The notes beneath the pieces were generated by a model, which saw only the letters and a program-made list of their open reading frames with translations, ran no database searches and had not been told where the DNA came from. This document shows positions 51,379 through 61,192 of a stretch of DNA of 64,000 bases, one piece after another. The DNA comes from Chionis minor. Taxonomy: Eukaryota > Chordata > Aves > Charadriiformes > Chionididae. Each line of letters starts with the position of its first letter. The stretch's first letter is position 1. Position numbers and translations under genes: made by a program. Location of the stretch: assembly GCA_013398295.1 (NCBI GenBank), contig VZSF01002978.1:1-64000 (forward strand), read 5' to 3'.

Positions 51379-53476
51379 GTAATTCGTGGCGAACGCTGCG
51401 TCTCCGCGGGAGCAGGGAGGAGGTGCGGCAGGTCTGTGCGAGGGGAGCCGGCAGGAGACCTGTCACTCAAGGAAATACCTTCCCATCCCCTGCCCTTCTC
51501 CTACAGGTTTTAATTAATACCATCCTCTGGCGTTTCCTCCGGGGCTGCTCCAGCTTGCCTGGCTCTGCGTGTTTGCTGGGATTATTAATTAACGAGGGGA
51601 AGGAGTTCTGCCTCCGAAATGGAAGATGACACTTTGGTGCATCACCAGTTGCCGTGGCCGCATCTCATTGTGTCCAGCCCAAACATCATTTGGCTGAATT
51701 TTTTTCCTTCCCTTCCTCAGCCGGTGGCTGGGAAGAGGGTCGGCTCTGGCTCGGAGCGGGAGCACTGCTGTTCCGAAGCGCTTCATGTGCAAACTCCACT
51801 TTGTGTTATGGAAGTTGCTCTATTTCCATCAGATTTGCTCAGTGATGAGATTGCACTTCTGGCTGTGAGAAGTCTCACTTAGGAAGTGAAAGCAATAGAG
51901 ATAGATTTGTTTTTATTTCGAGAGAAGAGCTTAAAAATTCCTTCATGTTTTAAACGATTTTACGATGTGATTTTTTTTGTTTATGACTTTTGCTGTGCAA
52001 ACTGTATCTCATTCTGGTTTAGACTTGCTGTCACTATGCCATTAAAATTTTAAAGAATAGCCAAGAAGAAGCAGTGGGGGGAAGAGCAGGCATGGCAGAG
52101 CAGTGCAGTAAGACATGAGGAGAGGCGGAGAGCGGGAGCTCTGGTGAATGTGAGAGGCATTACAGATGAGAAGAGTCTCGCAACAAAAAAAGCCAAGTGC
52201 AGGAGAGAAGAAGGAGCAGGGGAGGAGGGAAGCACTGAGGTCTGCAAGGACGGTTGGTGCTGGAGCTGGAGCAAAAGAAAAGAAGGTCAGGGAGGGAGAT
52301 TTGGCCCCTGAGCCCCTCAGGGGCAGGATGGGTTACGCAGTCTCGTTTGTGGAGGGCTGGGAGGAGGCAGAGCAGCCTCCTGCCCGCGCCCCGGCTCTGT
52401 GACCTGCAGATGGAGATTTCAGAGGGACGTGGTTCCTCTGGCCACGGCGAGGGAAGCAAGGGCGCAGGGGAAGGGTTTGGCAAGGCTGAGGATGTGGAAA
52501 GCTGCTCTTAACAGCAAAAATCTCCTTTTGTTGGATGCACGTTTCGCATTCCTACACAGACAAGGGACTGTTGCTAGACCCCAGAGCACGGCATCGTCTG
52601 GTGTACTGCAGAGGAGCTTGGCTTGTGACATTTCTGGAAAATACTTTATGTTCAAATAACCTGCATTAATCATCTTCCTGCTGACCTCCTCACCTTGATT
52701 GATTAATTACATTTTCTTTCTCCTCCTTCTCCTGTCAGTGTTTCCTAATAATGTTGGTACTCCTTCCAAGGTTAATTGAGACACTGACCTTTCCCATCTG
52801 CGGCTGCTCATCTGGGTAACGTTCAAAAGCCTTTTGCAGACTCAGCATTGACAAGGTGGCCCTTGAATGGCCACCGACCCGCTCGGCAGCCTGCAAGGGC
52901 TGAGATCAGCTGCGAGCCTGCAGTGAAAAGATAACAGCTCGATTCTTGTATCTAATCACCTGAACGGCGGTGTCGACGATACCAATTTCCGGATGGACAC
53001 GGGGCAGGATGAGGCAGTGGGCAATTAGGTATCAAAAGCCACAGTTGCACCTAGCAGGCTGCTGCGGGCCAGCAAACGCGGCGTTGGATCAGAGCCTTGT
53101 TTCACTGTTAGTTTGCACTGAAAAAGGTAGAAAGTACAAAAATGCAGATGGTTAAATATAGATTACTGATGGATAGATAGTGTTTGTGGGCTGGTGAGAG
53201 CTAGTCGTCGTCTTTTTTGTAAATCTCCTCGCGGTGGCAGAGACTTGCAGAAAAGATGCCTTTCCCTGGACATGGAGGGTATTGGGTGCGGTGGGAGAAG
53301 GCAGAAGACAGCCGCTGTCAGGATTCAGAGTGTTTCACGTGGGTGAAGGCAGAGGAAGGTGTGGAAAGGCGTGTGCTGAACACTATTTGATGAAGTTTAA
53401 CAGCAGCTACTCAGCAGAACGGTGACAGCAGCTCGGACCGTGTCCAAGGGCTGAACGAGCTGCCCTTTCCTTGCAG
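51379..53476. other. MEGF6: MEGF6 intron (2.1 kb)
   Basis: No exon recognised. A purine-rich (G/A) stretch runs from about 52.07 to 52.5 kb on the plus strand, leaving several fortuitous open frames. One copy of an exact 22-bp repeat lies at 53381-53402, 75 bp before the next exon. Confidence 0.75.
53381..53402 (+). repeat. Exact 22-bp repeat, copy 1
   Basis: The sequence starting CACTATTTGATGAAGTTTAA and continuing two bases is identical to 54560-54581. Flanking bases do not match. Confidence 0.85.
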
Positions 53477-53599
53477 AGCTGGATGAGTGCGAGACCGGAG
53501 AGTCCTGCTGCTCCCAATTCTGCATCAACTACGCGGGCGGCTACGAGTGCGCCTGCAAAGCGGGGTTCCAGCCGAACGCCGACGGCTGCGCCTGCGACG
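53477..53599 (+). CDS. MEGF6: MEGF6 exon g: eight-cysteine calcium-binding-type EGF module
   Basis: Encodes 41 codons, ELDECETGESCC to CACD, with Glu completed across the splice (G|AG). The acceptor is cctttccttgcag and the donor GACG|gtgagt. ELDEC fits the calcium-binding start, and C-I-N-x4-Y-x-C-x-C fits the hydroxylation site. The module has eight cysteines: a CC pair after the first loop (ESCC) and a C-terminal C-A-C. From memory the matching human module also has a CC pair and a CGC end, so the eight-cysteine pattern is a conserved MEGF6 feature, unlike the odd counts in exons a and e. Confidence 0.97.
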
Positions 53600-54152
53600 G
53601 TGAGTCCTTTGGTCTGACTGAGCACAACAGCGGGGAAAAGGAAACGCTGTCAAAGCTCATCCCGGGGCTTTGGGGCCATTTCCCTAATAAGAGAATCGGT
53701 GACCGTGTGTCAGCTTTGCTGATAAGGTTTTACAAATGTGTAATTTCCACTTTGTAAGACTGGGACACAGTGATAACCCAGCATCCAGCATGGAGAAGCG
53801 GGGCTGCGGGAGACGAGCCAGCAGAGAGGAACTTTTCCTCCTCTCGCCATGGACACTGTATATTGATGTCAAAAGGAGAGCCCTCAAAATAACTGAAGGA
53901 TCAACTGAGCTTAACAGCTTAAAGCAGCTGTTTTCACTTGAGAAAAAACCATAGCTGAAATAATCTGTTCCACGTTGCCCTAAAATGTTTTAGTATCTCC
54001 AATGCTAGTGAGAAAGGGAGAGCCCCTGAAGTACTAAGAAAATCGTGGTTTTCGTATGTGCAGAATAATTTTTCAGATGCAGCCAGGCACGGAGTGCACT
54101 CTCCAAGCAGAGGTACTTGCACCTAATCAGCGTTTATATCTGTTTTTTCTAG
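53600..54152. other. MEGF6: MEGF6 intron (553 bp)
   Basis: The shortest intron in the window. I see nothing in it beyond the splice signals (donor gtgagt, acceptor tctgttttttctag). Confidence 0.8.
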
Positions 54153-54275
54153 ACGTGGATGAATGTCATCTTGATAATGGCAACTGTGACCATTTCTGTG
54201 TTAATTCTCTGGGGTCATACGAATGTGCATGTAAGGAGGGGTACAGGCTTGCTGTTAACAGACGGTCCTGCATCG
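54153..54275 (+). CDS. MEGF6: MEGF6 exon h: calcium-binding EGF module
   Basis: Encodes 41 codons, [12 protein letters not shown] to SCI, with Asp completed across the splice. The acceptor is tgttttttctag and the donor ATCG|gtaagt. Six canonical cysteines. DVDEC and [12 protein letters not shown] give calcium binding and a predicted hydroxylated Asn. This is the last calcium-binding module before the acidic linker, as in MEGF6. The C-terminal [10 protein letters not shown] is close to the YRL...R.GC end expected there. Confidence 0.97.
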
Positions 54276-54559
54276 GTAAGTTATTTTTACATCTTGAAGG
54301 CCATTAAAGTATTTCCCACTGATTTAAAATGTGAATTCGAGCGAGATTTTCACAGATCCTGGGATGTGGGGAGCCCGGCTTGAGCCGTCTCTGAATATAG
54401 CCAGGGTGGAGCTACGTGCAACACGTGGATCCCAAGTTCATCCTCAAGTAATGGGTTTTGGCAAAGATTAATGGGAGATGAACACTTCAATCCCCTGGAT
54501 GTGTTTGAAAACCTAAGCCTTATGTTTTAGAAATAAATGCTATTTTGACAATTTTCTTG

Positions 54560-54581
54560 CACTATTTGATGAAGTTTAACA
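54560..54581 (+). repeat. Exact 22-bp repeat, copy 2
   Basis: Identical to 53381-53402 over 22 bases, 1,179 bp downstream. It lies 285 bp after the end of exon h, so the two copies bracket exons g and h. Confidence 0.85.
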
Positions 54582-54599
54582 TCCTGTGGAAAAAAGGTA

Positions 54600-54690
54600 G
54601 CCGGATTCTGCTTTGATGAACCGAAGCAAGTTTTCCACTACAGTCAGTGGTGTGATTCTGGATTTCTGCCAGCGTAACCAGTACAGTTTA
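54600..54690. repeat. Possible ancient amniote interspersed repeat fragment
   Basis: GATTCTGCTTTGATGAACCG, then CACTACAGTCAGTGGTGTGA, then TTCTGCCAGCGTAACCAGTA resemble the old CR1/L3-like amniote repeat that reads ...CACTGAAGTCAATGG..., ...TTTACACCAGTGTAAC.... Spacing is right but identity is low. A similar weak string (CTGGTGTAAATGAGAG) lies near 36.04 kb. Confidence 0.3.
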
Positions 54691-55190
54691 GCCTAGCAAC
54701 TTCATTTTATATCCAAGTTTAGCACCTGCTAAACACTGGTCAGAGTTTTATATTTTAACCAACTTCAAAAACAAAGCCAGCTGATTTCCCATCTTTTTTA
54801 AGGCTCAAATTTTAGTTTTTCTGAAAATAAATTGGACAGCCAGCCTCACTCTATATTTGTCATCTCCAAAATGAGCTGGAGTAATGACCTTCATTAACTA
54901 AAAATAGTCTCAAACTTCAAGTGAGGAAAATGAAACTCCCCATTTAATTTTTTTGTATCCTTCAGGATCGCAGTTTATTTCTGGAAGAAAAGGAAGGGAA
55001 AGATTTCCCTCTCCCCACAGTCTTTTCTCTTTTTTGGATAGCACAAACTCTGTTTATAAATACAGATGAGACAATGCACAGGGGTGTAGCTGGAAAATCT
55101 GCCAGCGTAATAAAGAGAAGATGTAAATGAGAGAAAGGGGTCGCGGAGGAAGACTCGGGGCCAGGTGCTGATGGCTTGTGTATGTGGCAG

Positions 55191-55349
55191 CCCTAGGTGG
55201 GGAGGAGGCGGATGCGGAGGAGGCAGCGGGATTCGCCGGAGCTCCAGGGCTGCAGTTCAGAGGTTCCCCCCAGCTCCTTCGCTACGCGCTCAGTGCCCTC
55301 TACGAGGATGAAGACCCGCGAGGAGAGCTCACCCTGGTGCACAGGGTCG
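55191..55349 (+). CDS. MEGF6: MEGF6 exon i: acidic linker between the two EGF blocks
   Basis: Encodes 53 codons without any cysteine. After Ala (G|CC across the splice) it reads LGGEEADAEEAAGF, then SPQLLRYALSALYEDEDPRG, then ELTLVHRV. The donor is GTCG|gtgagt. Two in-frame acceptors lie six bases apart: gtggcag at 55190 and ccctag at 55196. I chose the first because it leaves a residue pattern like the human SPLEEP start. Supporting evidence is the position between exons h and j, phase 1 at both ends, and similarity to the human MEGF6 linker, which as I recall has a leucine-rich DELPQLFQ followed by acidic residues and LRGEHTLTEKF just before VCLD. It probably forms a flexible spacer. Confidence 0.85.
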
Positions 55350-58300
55350 GTGAGTGAACGACCGTCACTTCGAGCCGTTGCAGCAAATTGGGAGAATAGT
55401 CTTGGAAAGAGGATTCGGGGTGAGAGCGGTGCTGGGCTGGCCAGGCTTAAGCCATCAGGAGGAGCAGAGGAGGGGGGAGCATTAATCCTGCTTTCTGCCT
55501 GTCCTCTGTGCCAGCAGGGAAGAGGCATTGCCGCATGTCCCATCCCAAATGGAACATGTTTGGGGAACAAGAGGGCTCCCCAGTCGAAGCTGCTGCTGCT
55601 GGGATGCCGCAGGGAGGGATGCGGCGTGAGGCATGGGGAAAGGGAGCAGCACAGCAAGCAAGGGATGGGAGGCTTCTTGGAAGAACAGGGTGTCTGCACA
55701 AAGCCCTGGAGGCAACAGACAGAGATCCTGTTCATCCCGGGGGCAAGAGGAGTGTGTGGGTTACCGCAATGCGCAAAATCCACCAAAGCTGCTCTACTCA
55801 GAGCAAACCCCAGGGAAATGCTCCCCTTTCCCCAGGAGTGGGGGGCGGGGGTGTGTTTACAAGCCCTTCTGTCGTAATTTGAGATTTTTTTAGCTTAAGA
55901 TATTTGCATTCTTGTTTTTTGGCGTGGAGGGACCTCTGGAGATTCAGGTCCCTTTTGATGCTTTGGGCATGTTTTCAGGGAAAAGGCATGGAGCCACCCA
56001 TGCAGAGCTCAGGTTGGCCGAGGGTTTGGCACAACTGGTGGCAAACAGAGCACACGAATACACACAGGCACAGGAGATGGGCCCAAAGCAGCACGTCAGT
56101 GTGTCTTCTAGCAAGCAGCTTTTCACCCCACCTGGAATTTGCATGACTTCAGTGTTTCCACCTGAAGGTGGAAACTTCATCACTGAAAAGTACTATGAGT
56201 TGAAACCCTGTGCTTTCTTTCGGATGAGCGCGGTGTGGGCTGGTGGGTCACCAGGGAGGAATGGGATTCTTTATTTTTGTTATGTGTGTCCTGTGATTTT
56301 TATATGAGCTCTAATTACTCATCCGAGGACTGTGCCCTACAGGCAAAAATCAGGAACTGGTCTTGGCTTTAATAAAAAATTAACTTAGTTTTATGAAGAA
56401 AACTCTTAAGACCTCCCAAATCACACAGCATCCAGCTGGACTCAGCGACGCTGGTAACCAGTTGGGAAATTGATAAATGAGATAACCACAGGCAAAATTA
56501 TCAGGCCTAGAAACCATAATCAAATATTTATTGACCGTTTTTTTGCATGCTTTATTTATATTTAGCCACATAAATCTGGGTGTTATCAGTCATAGCTGTG
56601 CGTCTGCACTTTTTGTAAAGCTGAGGCTTTGCAGTCCATGGTGGTTTGTAGGAAAAGGTGATGGAGAAATCACTTTTACCTCCCGAATATTAATTTATTC
56701 ATAGAGTGGTTTGGGTTGGAAGGGACCTTAAAGCCCATCTCGGTCCAACCCCCTGCCCTGGGCAGGGACACCTCCCACCACACCAGGTTGCTCCAAGCCC
56801 TGGCCAACCTGGCCTTGAACCTCCAGGGATGGGGCAGCCACAGCTTCTCTGGGCAACCCCGGCCAGGGTTTCACCACCCTGAACGTGAAACATTTCTTCC
56901 TGAGATCTAATCTAAATCTCCCCTCTTCCCGTTTAAAACCATTCCTCCTTGTCCAGTAGCTAGCCTCCATGTCCCTCGCCATCTTTCCTGTAGACCCCTT
57001 CAAGTACTGGCAGGGGCTGGCAGGTCTCCCCGGAGCCTTCTCTTCTCCGGGCTGAACCCCCCCAGCTCTCCCAGCCTGTCCTCCCAGCAGAGGGGCTCCA
57101 GCCCTCCCAGCATCTCCGGGGCCTCCTCCGGCCCCGCTCCAACAGCTCCGTGTCCTCCTGCTGTTGGGACCCCCGGAGCTGGACCCAGGATTCCAGGCGG
57201 CGTCTCCCCCGAGCGGAGCAGAGGGGCAGAATCCCCCCCCGGCCCTGCTGCCCCCGCTGTGGGGATGCAGCCCAGGGGCCGGGGGGGTTCTGGGCTGCCA
57301 GTGCACGGTGCCGGCTCGTGTCCAGCTTCTCATCCCCTAACACCCCCAGTCCCTCTCCTGGGGGCTGCTCTCCAGCCATTCTCCCCCCAGCCAGGAGTTG
57401 TGCTTGGGATTGTCCCCACCCACCTGCTGGACCTGGCGGTTGTCCTTGTTGAACTTCATGAGGTTCGCAGTGGTGAAGTATGTTCCTCATACTTCCAGAC
57501 ATACTTTTGTGCTGCTCTCTATGTTATAAAAAAGCCATGGTCTAACAATAAGCTGGTGCAAGTAATTAAATATTTTCTATAGCTTGAATGACTTTTTGAT
57601 GTAGAAGTGTGATGTTTTTAATGGTAATCTGTATTCTTCTCCTGAAGTATGAATCTGTAACCTCTTCCAAGGGAGAGCACTGGGATTCTGAATGTCTCTG
57701 AAAGCTTGGGCATTTGTTCAACTACAGAAAAAGGAACAGTTGGGTGCCGAGACCTAGAGGAAATCTGGCCTCACATAGAAAATTGCTGGTGAAAAGCAAC
57801 AAGCCTGCTGACTTAACCGTTAGCTGGAATAATCTGCCAGCTTGCTTTCAGGTGTTGCTCAAAATCCCCTTCCAAAAAGCCTCCAGCCACATCCAAAAAG
57901 CCTCGAAGGCAATAAACTGACCATGTGGAGAGGATCTTAATGTCACCGAGGTATTTTAGCAGAGAGTAACATTTATTTTCTATGCCTTTCTCAATAGATC
58001 TCACAGAGAGAACATGAGGGTGTGCATGTCTGAGCTTGTATTTGCGTGCAAGGGGGAATAGGAGGGTGGGGAAGGTGAGAGGGAATGCATTTTCCTATTT
58101 TTTTAGTTTTTCCGTATAGACTAACCCTTTTTTTCATGTCGATGAAGAAGAAAGGCAGTGATGAATGTGCATTATGTTTTGTTTTCCTAGAATAATACTA
58201 AAACTATGGTGTTAAAAACACTGCTGGACTATGCTCAAATAGCACCGCATCCACCTACTGCAATAGAGTAACAAAAAGGAGAGCCTAGCAAGGAGGAAAG

Positions 58301-58726
58301 GAGATTGTCTTCCAAGAAATACTTTTAATTATATACAATATTATCAAGTATTAGGTTCAAATTCACTTTTTCTGAAGGCAAAATAGCTTAAACTATTAAA
58401 CTAAAGGTAGTTTAAGAGCTGTTTGATGGGTAATTACAGCATTTAAGGGAGTAAATTCCAGCTAAAGTCCCAACTTTCCTTTTATTTAGACTCAAAATTT
58501 GGGGAGGAAAATTTGGGAGTCTCCACTTAGGACTGTCTTTTGGGATGAAGCAGTGGCATTTGCAACGCTACCGACATGAACGCTAACAACGTGAATACGT
58601 TTTTAAGTCTTTCAATGTTACGCAGGTTCCTTTTTGCGCTTGTGCATCCCGAACGATAGGGAAGAGCTTGTGGAATTATTTTGTCTGGATGCTCACTAAA
58701 CCCTCTGCGTTTTTTTGTTGTTTCAG
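55350..58726. other. MEGF6: MEGF6 intron (3.4 kb)
   Basis: No further exon seen. The main content is an approximately 775-bp CR1 in the opposite orientation at 56.7-57.5 kb, which causes several long fortuitous open frames. The first 450 bp are G+C-rich with overlapping frames on both strands and no recognisable domain. Confidence 0.8.
56697..57471 (-). mobile_element. CR1 LINE, 5'-truncated, antisense to MEGF6
   Basis: On the plus strand the element starts TCATAGAGTGGTTTGGG, then GGTTGGAAGGGACCTTAAAG and CCATCTCGGTCCAACCCCC, the reverse complement of the avian CR1 3' end. Further blocks follow in order: CAGGGACACCTCCCACC, CCAGGTTGCTCCAAG, TTCTTCCTGAGATCTAATC, then the G+C-rich end of ORF2 up to TTGAACTTCATGAGGTTC. 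It spans the 3' untranslated region and the C-terminal end of the reverse-transcriptase frame. The 5' part is missing. Identity to the common avian form looks high, suggesting a younger copy than the remnant at 33 kb. Confidence 0.93.
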
Positions 58727-58858
58727 TTTGCCTTGATAACACGTTTGGCCATGACTGTAGCTTGAGCTGTGAGGACTGTCTGAATGGAGGCAGATGTAAC
58801 AGTGAACGCAGCGGCTGCGTTTGCTCGCCTGGCTGGACCGGCATTATCTGTAATGAAA
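58727..58858 (+). CDS. MEGF6: MEGF6 exon j: first laminin-type EGF module after the linker
   Basis: Encodes 44 codons: Val completed across the splice (G|TT), then CLDNTFGHDCSLSC, ending GWTGIICNE. The acceptor is ttttttgttgtttcag and the donor GAAA|gtgagt. Eight cysteines in laminin-EGF-like spacing. The VCLD-x-x-FGHDCSL-x-C-x-DC start is nearly the same as MEGF6 at this position. It opens the long repeat block that makes up the C-terminal two thirds of the protein. Confidence 0.98.
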
Positions 58859-61063
58859 GTGAGTACAGTGTGTTTGAACGGTGGGGACTTTGTAGGTAGG
58901 AAATAGCAATAACCTGTTGTACTTTTAATCTGTAAAGCTCTCTAAGGAGTACAGCCATCTCACAGCCAGATCTAAATTTTATCGTAATGTGGCCTATTAA
59001 ATAGAAATTGTAAGGGATGCTGCGGTGTGTAGACCCTCAAACGGCGAGATCTGTGCCCCGCAGTGCAGTGCAGCAGCGTACCCCTTCCCAAGTATTTGTG
59101 CTGGTGTTCGTTCCTACTCGTTTCCCTGCTGAAAAGTGCCAAGGCTTGCCTGCCATGCTTCGCTCCACAACTTGCCTTGCTGACTCGCAGAAATCTGTCC
59201 TGGCAGGTGGTGTGACAATCTGCGTGGACATAGATGCTAAACTTCTTTTTCCTTTATAGCATCCCAAGACATTGCCCTTTTTATTCTTTTTTTTCTTGTA
59301 TTGGTAAACTTGGGTCTGGGTTTTGTTTTGTTTTTTCCCCTTATTGTTCTTCTTCTTATTAACTTAACTTTCTTGGGGTGGTTAATTTTTAATATTGGAA
59401 ATTGTATTTTTTCAGAATTCTCTTGCCAAGTTGGGCAGTGCCCTTTGTGATAGCTTTCTGCTCTCCTGGCTTTTTCTACTTTTCTACTTTCCTGCCTCCT
59501 GGTAGAAGATCTTTCTGGTTCAGAAGTACGTATTAAAAGCCAACTGGAAAGATAGAGTGATGATTTCTTGATGTACCATATGCCATTCTTCACCTGCAGC
59601 GTGGCAAAACTTGCCTGTTGCTGGTCTGAGACATCCCACAGCAGGTCTCCTGCCGGTTTGAGATAGGTCCCTCCGTTTGATGGTGTATGGTGTGATGGCC
59701 CATCATACTTAGAAAGTCTGTGCTACCACTGATGAGACAAAGAAACAATAAAGAAGTATTACTTCACACCAGCAGACGGCAATCTTCAGGTTAATCACCT
59801 TCAAGATCGTTTAGGAGGCATCATCACAAGGACAGAAATACAGAAAAAACAGCAAATGATTGAAATCAACAGTCTGCCTGTAGTTGTTCTGAGAGGCTGA
59901 TCTGGGAGACGTGGGTTTGGTTTGTAAACATTGGGGACAGCTGAGAGAATAGAAATGAAGAGGATTAAAATGGTAATTTCTAGTCTATCTAAGACAGTTC
60001 AAGCTATTAAGTTAGGATATTCTAACTTCTATGCCTGGTGCTCTAGTGGTTCAAGATAGATTATAAAAGTTTCAAGACAGGATACAAATTCTTTGGTTCA
60101 CTTCATAAATAATAACAACATTTTTGGTCTATATTTACAGTAGATATCCATGCATGTAATCTGGTGGAATTCATCTCTGGAATTTAAAGAACTCTAACGG
60201 GACTGCATTATTGAGCCAAACCTGCAGTCCGATGAAGTAGGCATTGACAATGATAAATACAATATATAATCTGTGTGAATTAGCCATATGTGATTGCTTT
60301 CGCTCTTTTCTCTCACTTTCTTAATATACAGCATAGTTCATGGGTTTAGGTTTAGCTAAACAGTTGAGAAAACTGGAACTAAATTTCTGTAATAGTGCAC
60401 CAAAGAAGCCGAATGGAAATTGATGTGGAATGTCAAGTTTCTTAATGTACATTGATAAAATGTCGGTTAAGTCAGATGGGTCCAGCAGCTGTATTTTCTT
60501 GGCTGGCTCAGGCTGCAAACAGTGGAGCAGGGCTTTATTTCACAATTTGTTTTGCGCTGGAGCAATGAGGGCTTTAGGAAGGAATCCCGTGCTGATGCGG
60601 ATCCATTTCTGCCATGATCATCTGGGGAGTTTCAGAGACTATGTTAGAAAAACACAACCTTATTTTTATAATAGTATTTGGGAGGGGGAAAAAAAAAAAG
60701 TTTAAAATATTTATCTCCTCGTATTCAAAACCGTGCTCTGATTTTTAAGCTTTGTACTTCATAGGCAATGTTTTTTGAGCCCCACGCATTGTGTGGAGGG
60801 GATCATATGCAGGGGAGAATTTGGATAAATCACATAGTACTTCACATAAGTAAGCTTGGTTAATTCAAGTGTCCTTTTAAAATTATCTAGTAAATATTAG
60901 AAGGAAGTGTATTAACTTATATAGCAAGAACATGACTTTGTTTAGAGCCCGCTTGACTAAAGAGACTCTCTCCTTGCTCAGTTTTGATGACTGGAGTCTT
61001 ATTTAATTTCTAGCAGAGGGAAAGGATTTCTTGGCCCATTCATCTTCCCTGCTTTCTCCGCAG
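58859..61063. other. MEGF6: MEGF6 intron (2.2 kb)
   Basis: No exon, RNA gene or clear interspersed repeat recognised. There is a T-rich stretch at 59.28-59.37 kb and an A10-type tract near 60.69 kb. Confidence 0.75.
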
Positions 61064-61192
61064 CTTGCTCCCCCGGGACGTACGGCAGAGGCTGCGCCAG
61101 CCTTTGCCAGTGCCAGAACGGAGGCTCCTGCGAGGCGGTGACGGGGCAGTGCCGCTGCCCGCCCGGCGTGAACGGCAGGCTCTGCGAAGATG
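61064..61192 (+). CDS. MEGF6: MEGF6 exon k: laminin-type EGF module
   Basis: Encodes 43 codons: Thr completed across the splice (A|CT), then [14 protein letters not shown], ending [10 protein letters not shown]. The acceptor is gctttctccgcag and the donor GATG|gtatgg, a weaker donor than its neighbours. Eight cysteines. [22 protein letters not shown] matches the MEGF6 module ending CRCPPGV.G..CEDG. The exon is G+C-rich compared with the others. A CR1 begins only about 70 nt after the donor. Confidence 0.98.

Larger units (their letters stand above)
54276..55190. other. MEGF6: MEGF6 intron (915 bp)
   Basis: No exon recognised. It holds the second copy of the 22-bp repeat and a possible ancient amniote repeat fragment near 54.6-54.7 kb. 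Confidence 0.75.

Noticed and set aside
55193..55786. 197-codon minus-strand open frame
   Set aside because: Pro/Ser-rich shadow of the G+C-rich stretch holding the linker exon. No domain or splice context.
55197..55877. 226-codon plus-strand open frame
   Set aside because: It covers the linker exon in a different frame and is G+C-rich without domains. The phase, splice sites and conservation favour the 55191-55349 exon frame.
56728..57333. 201-codon and overlapping 180-codon minus-strand open frames
   Set aside because: They lie inside the minus-strand CR1 and are remnants of its 3' end rather than a host gene.
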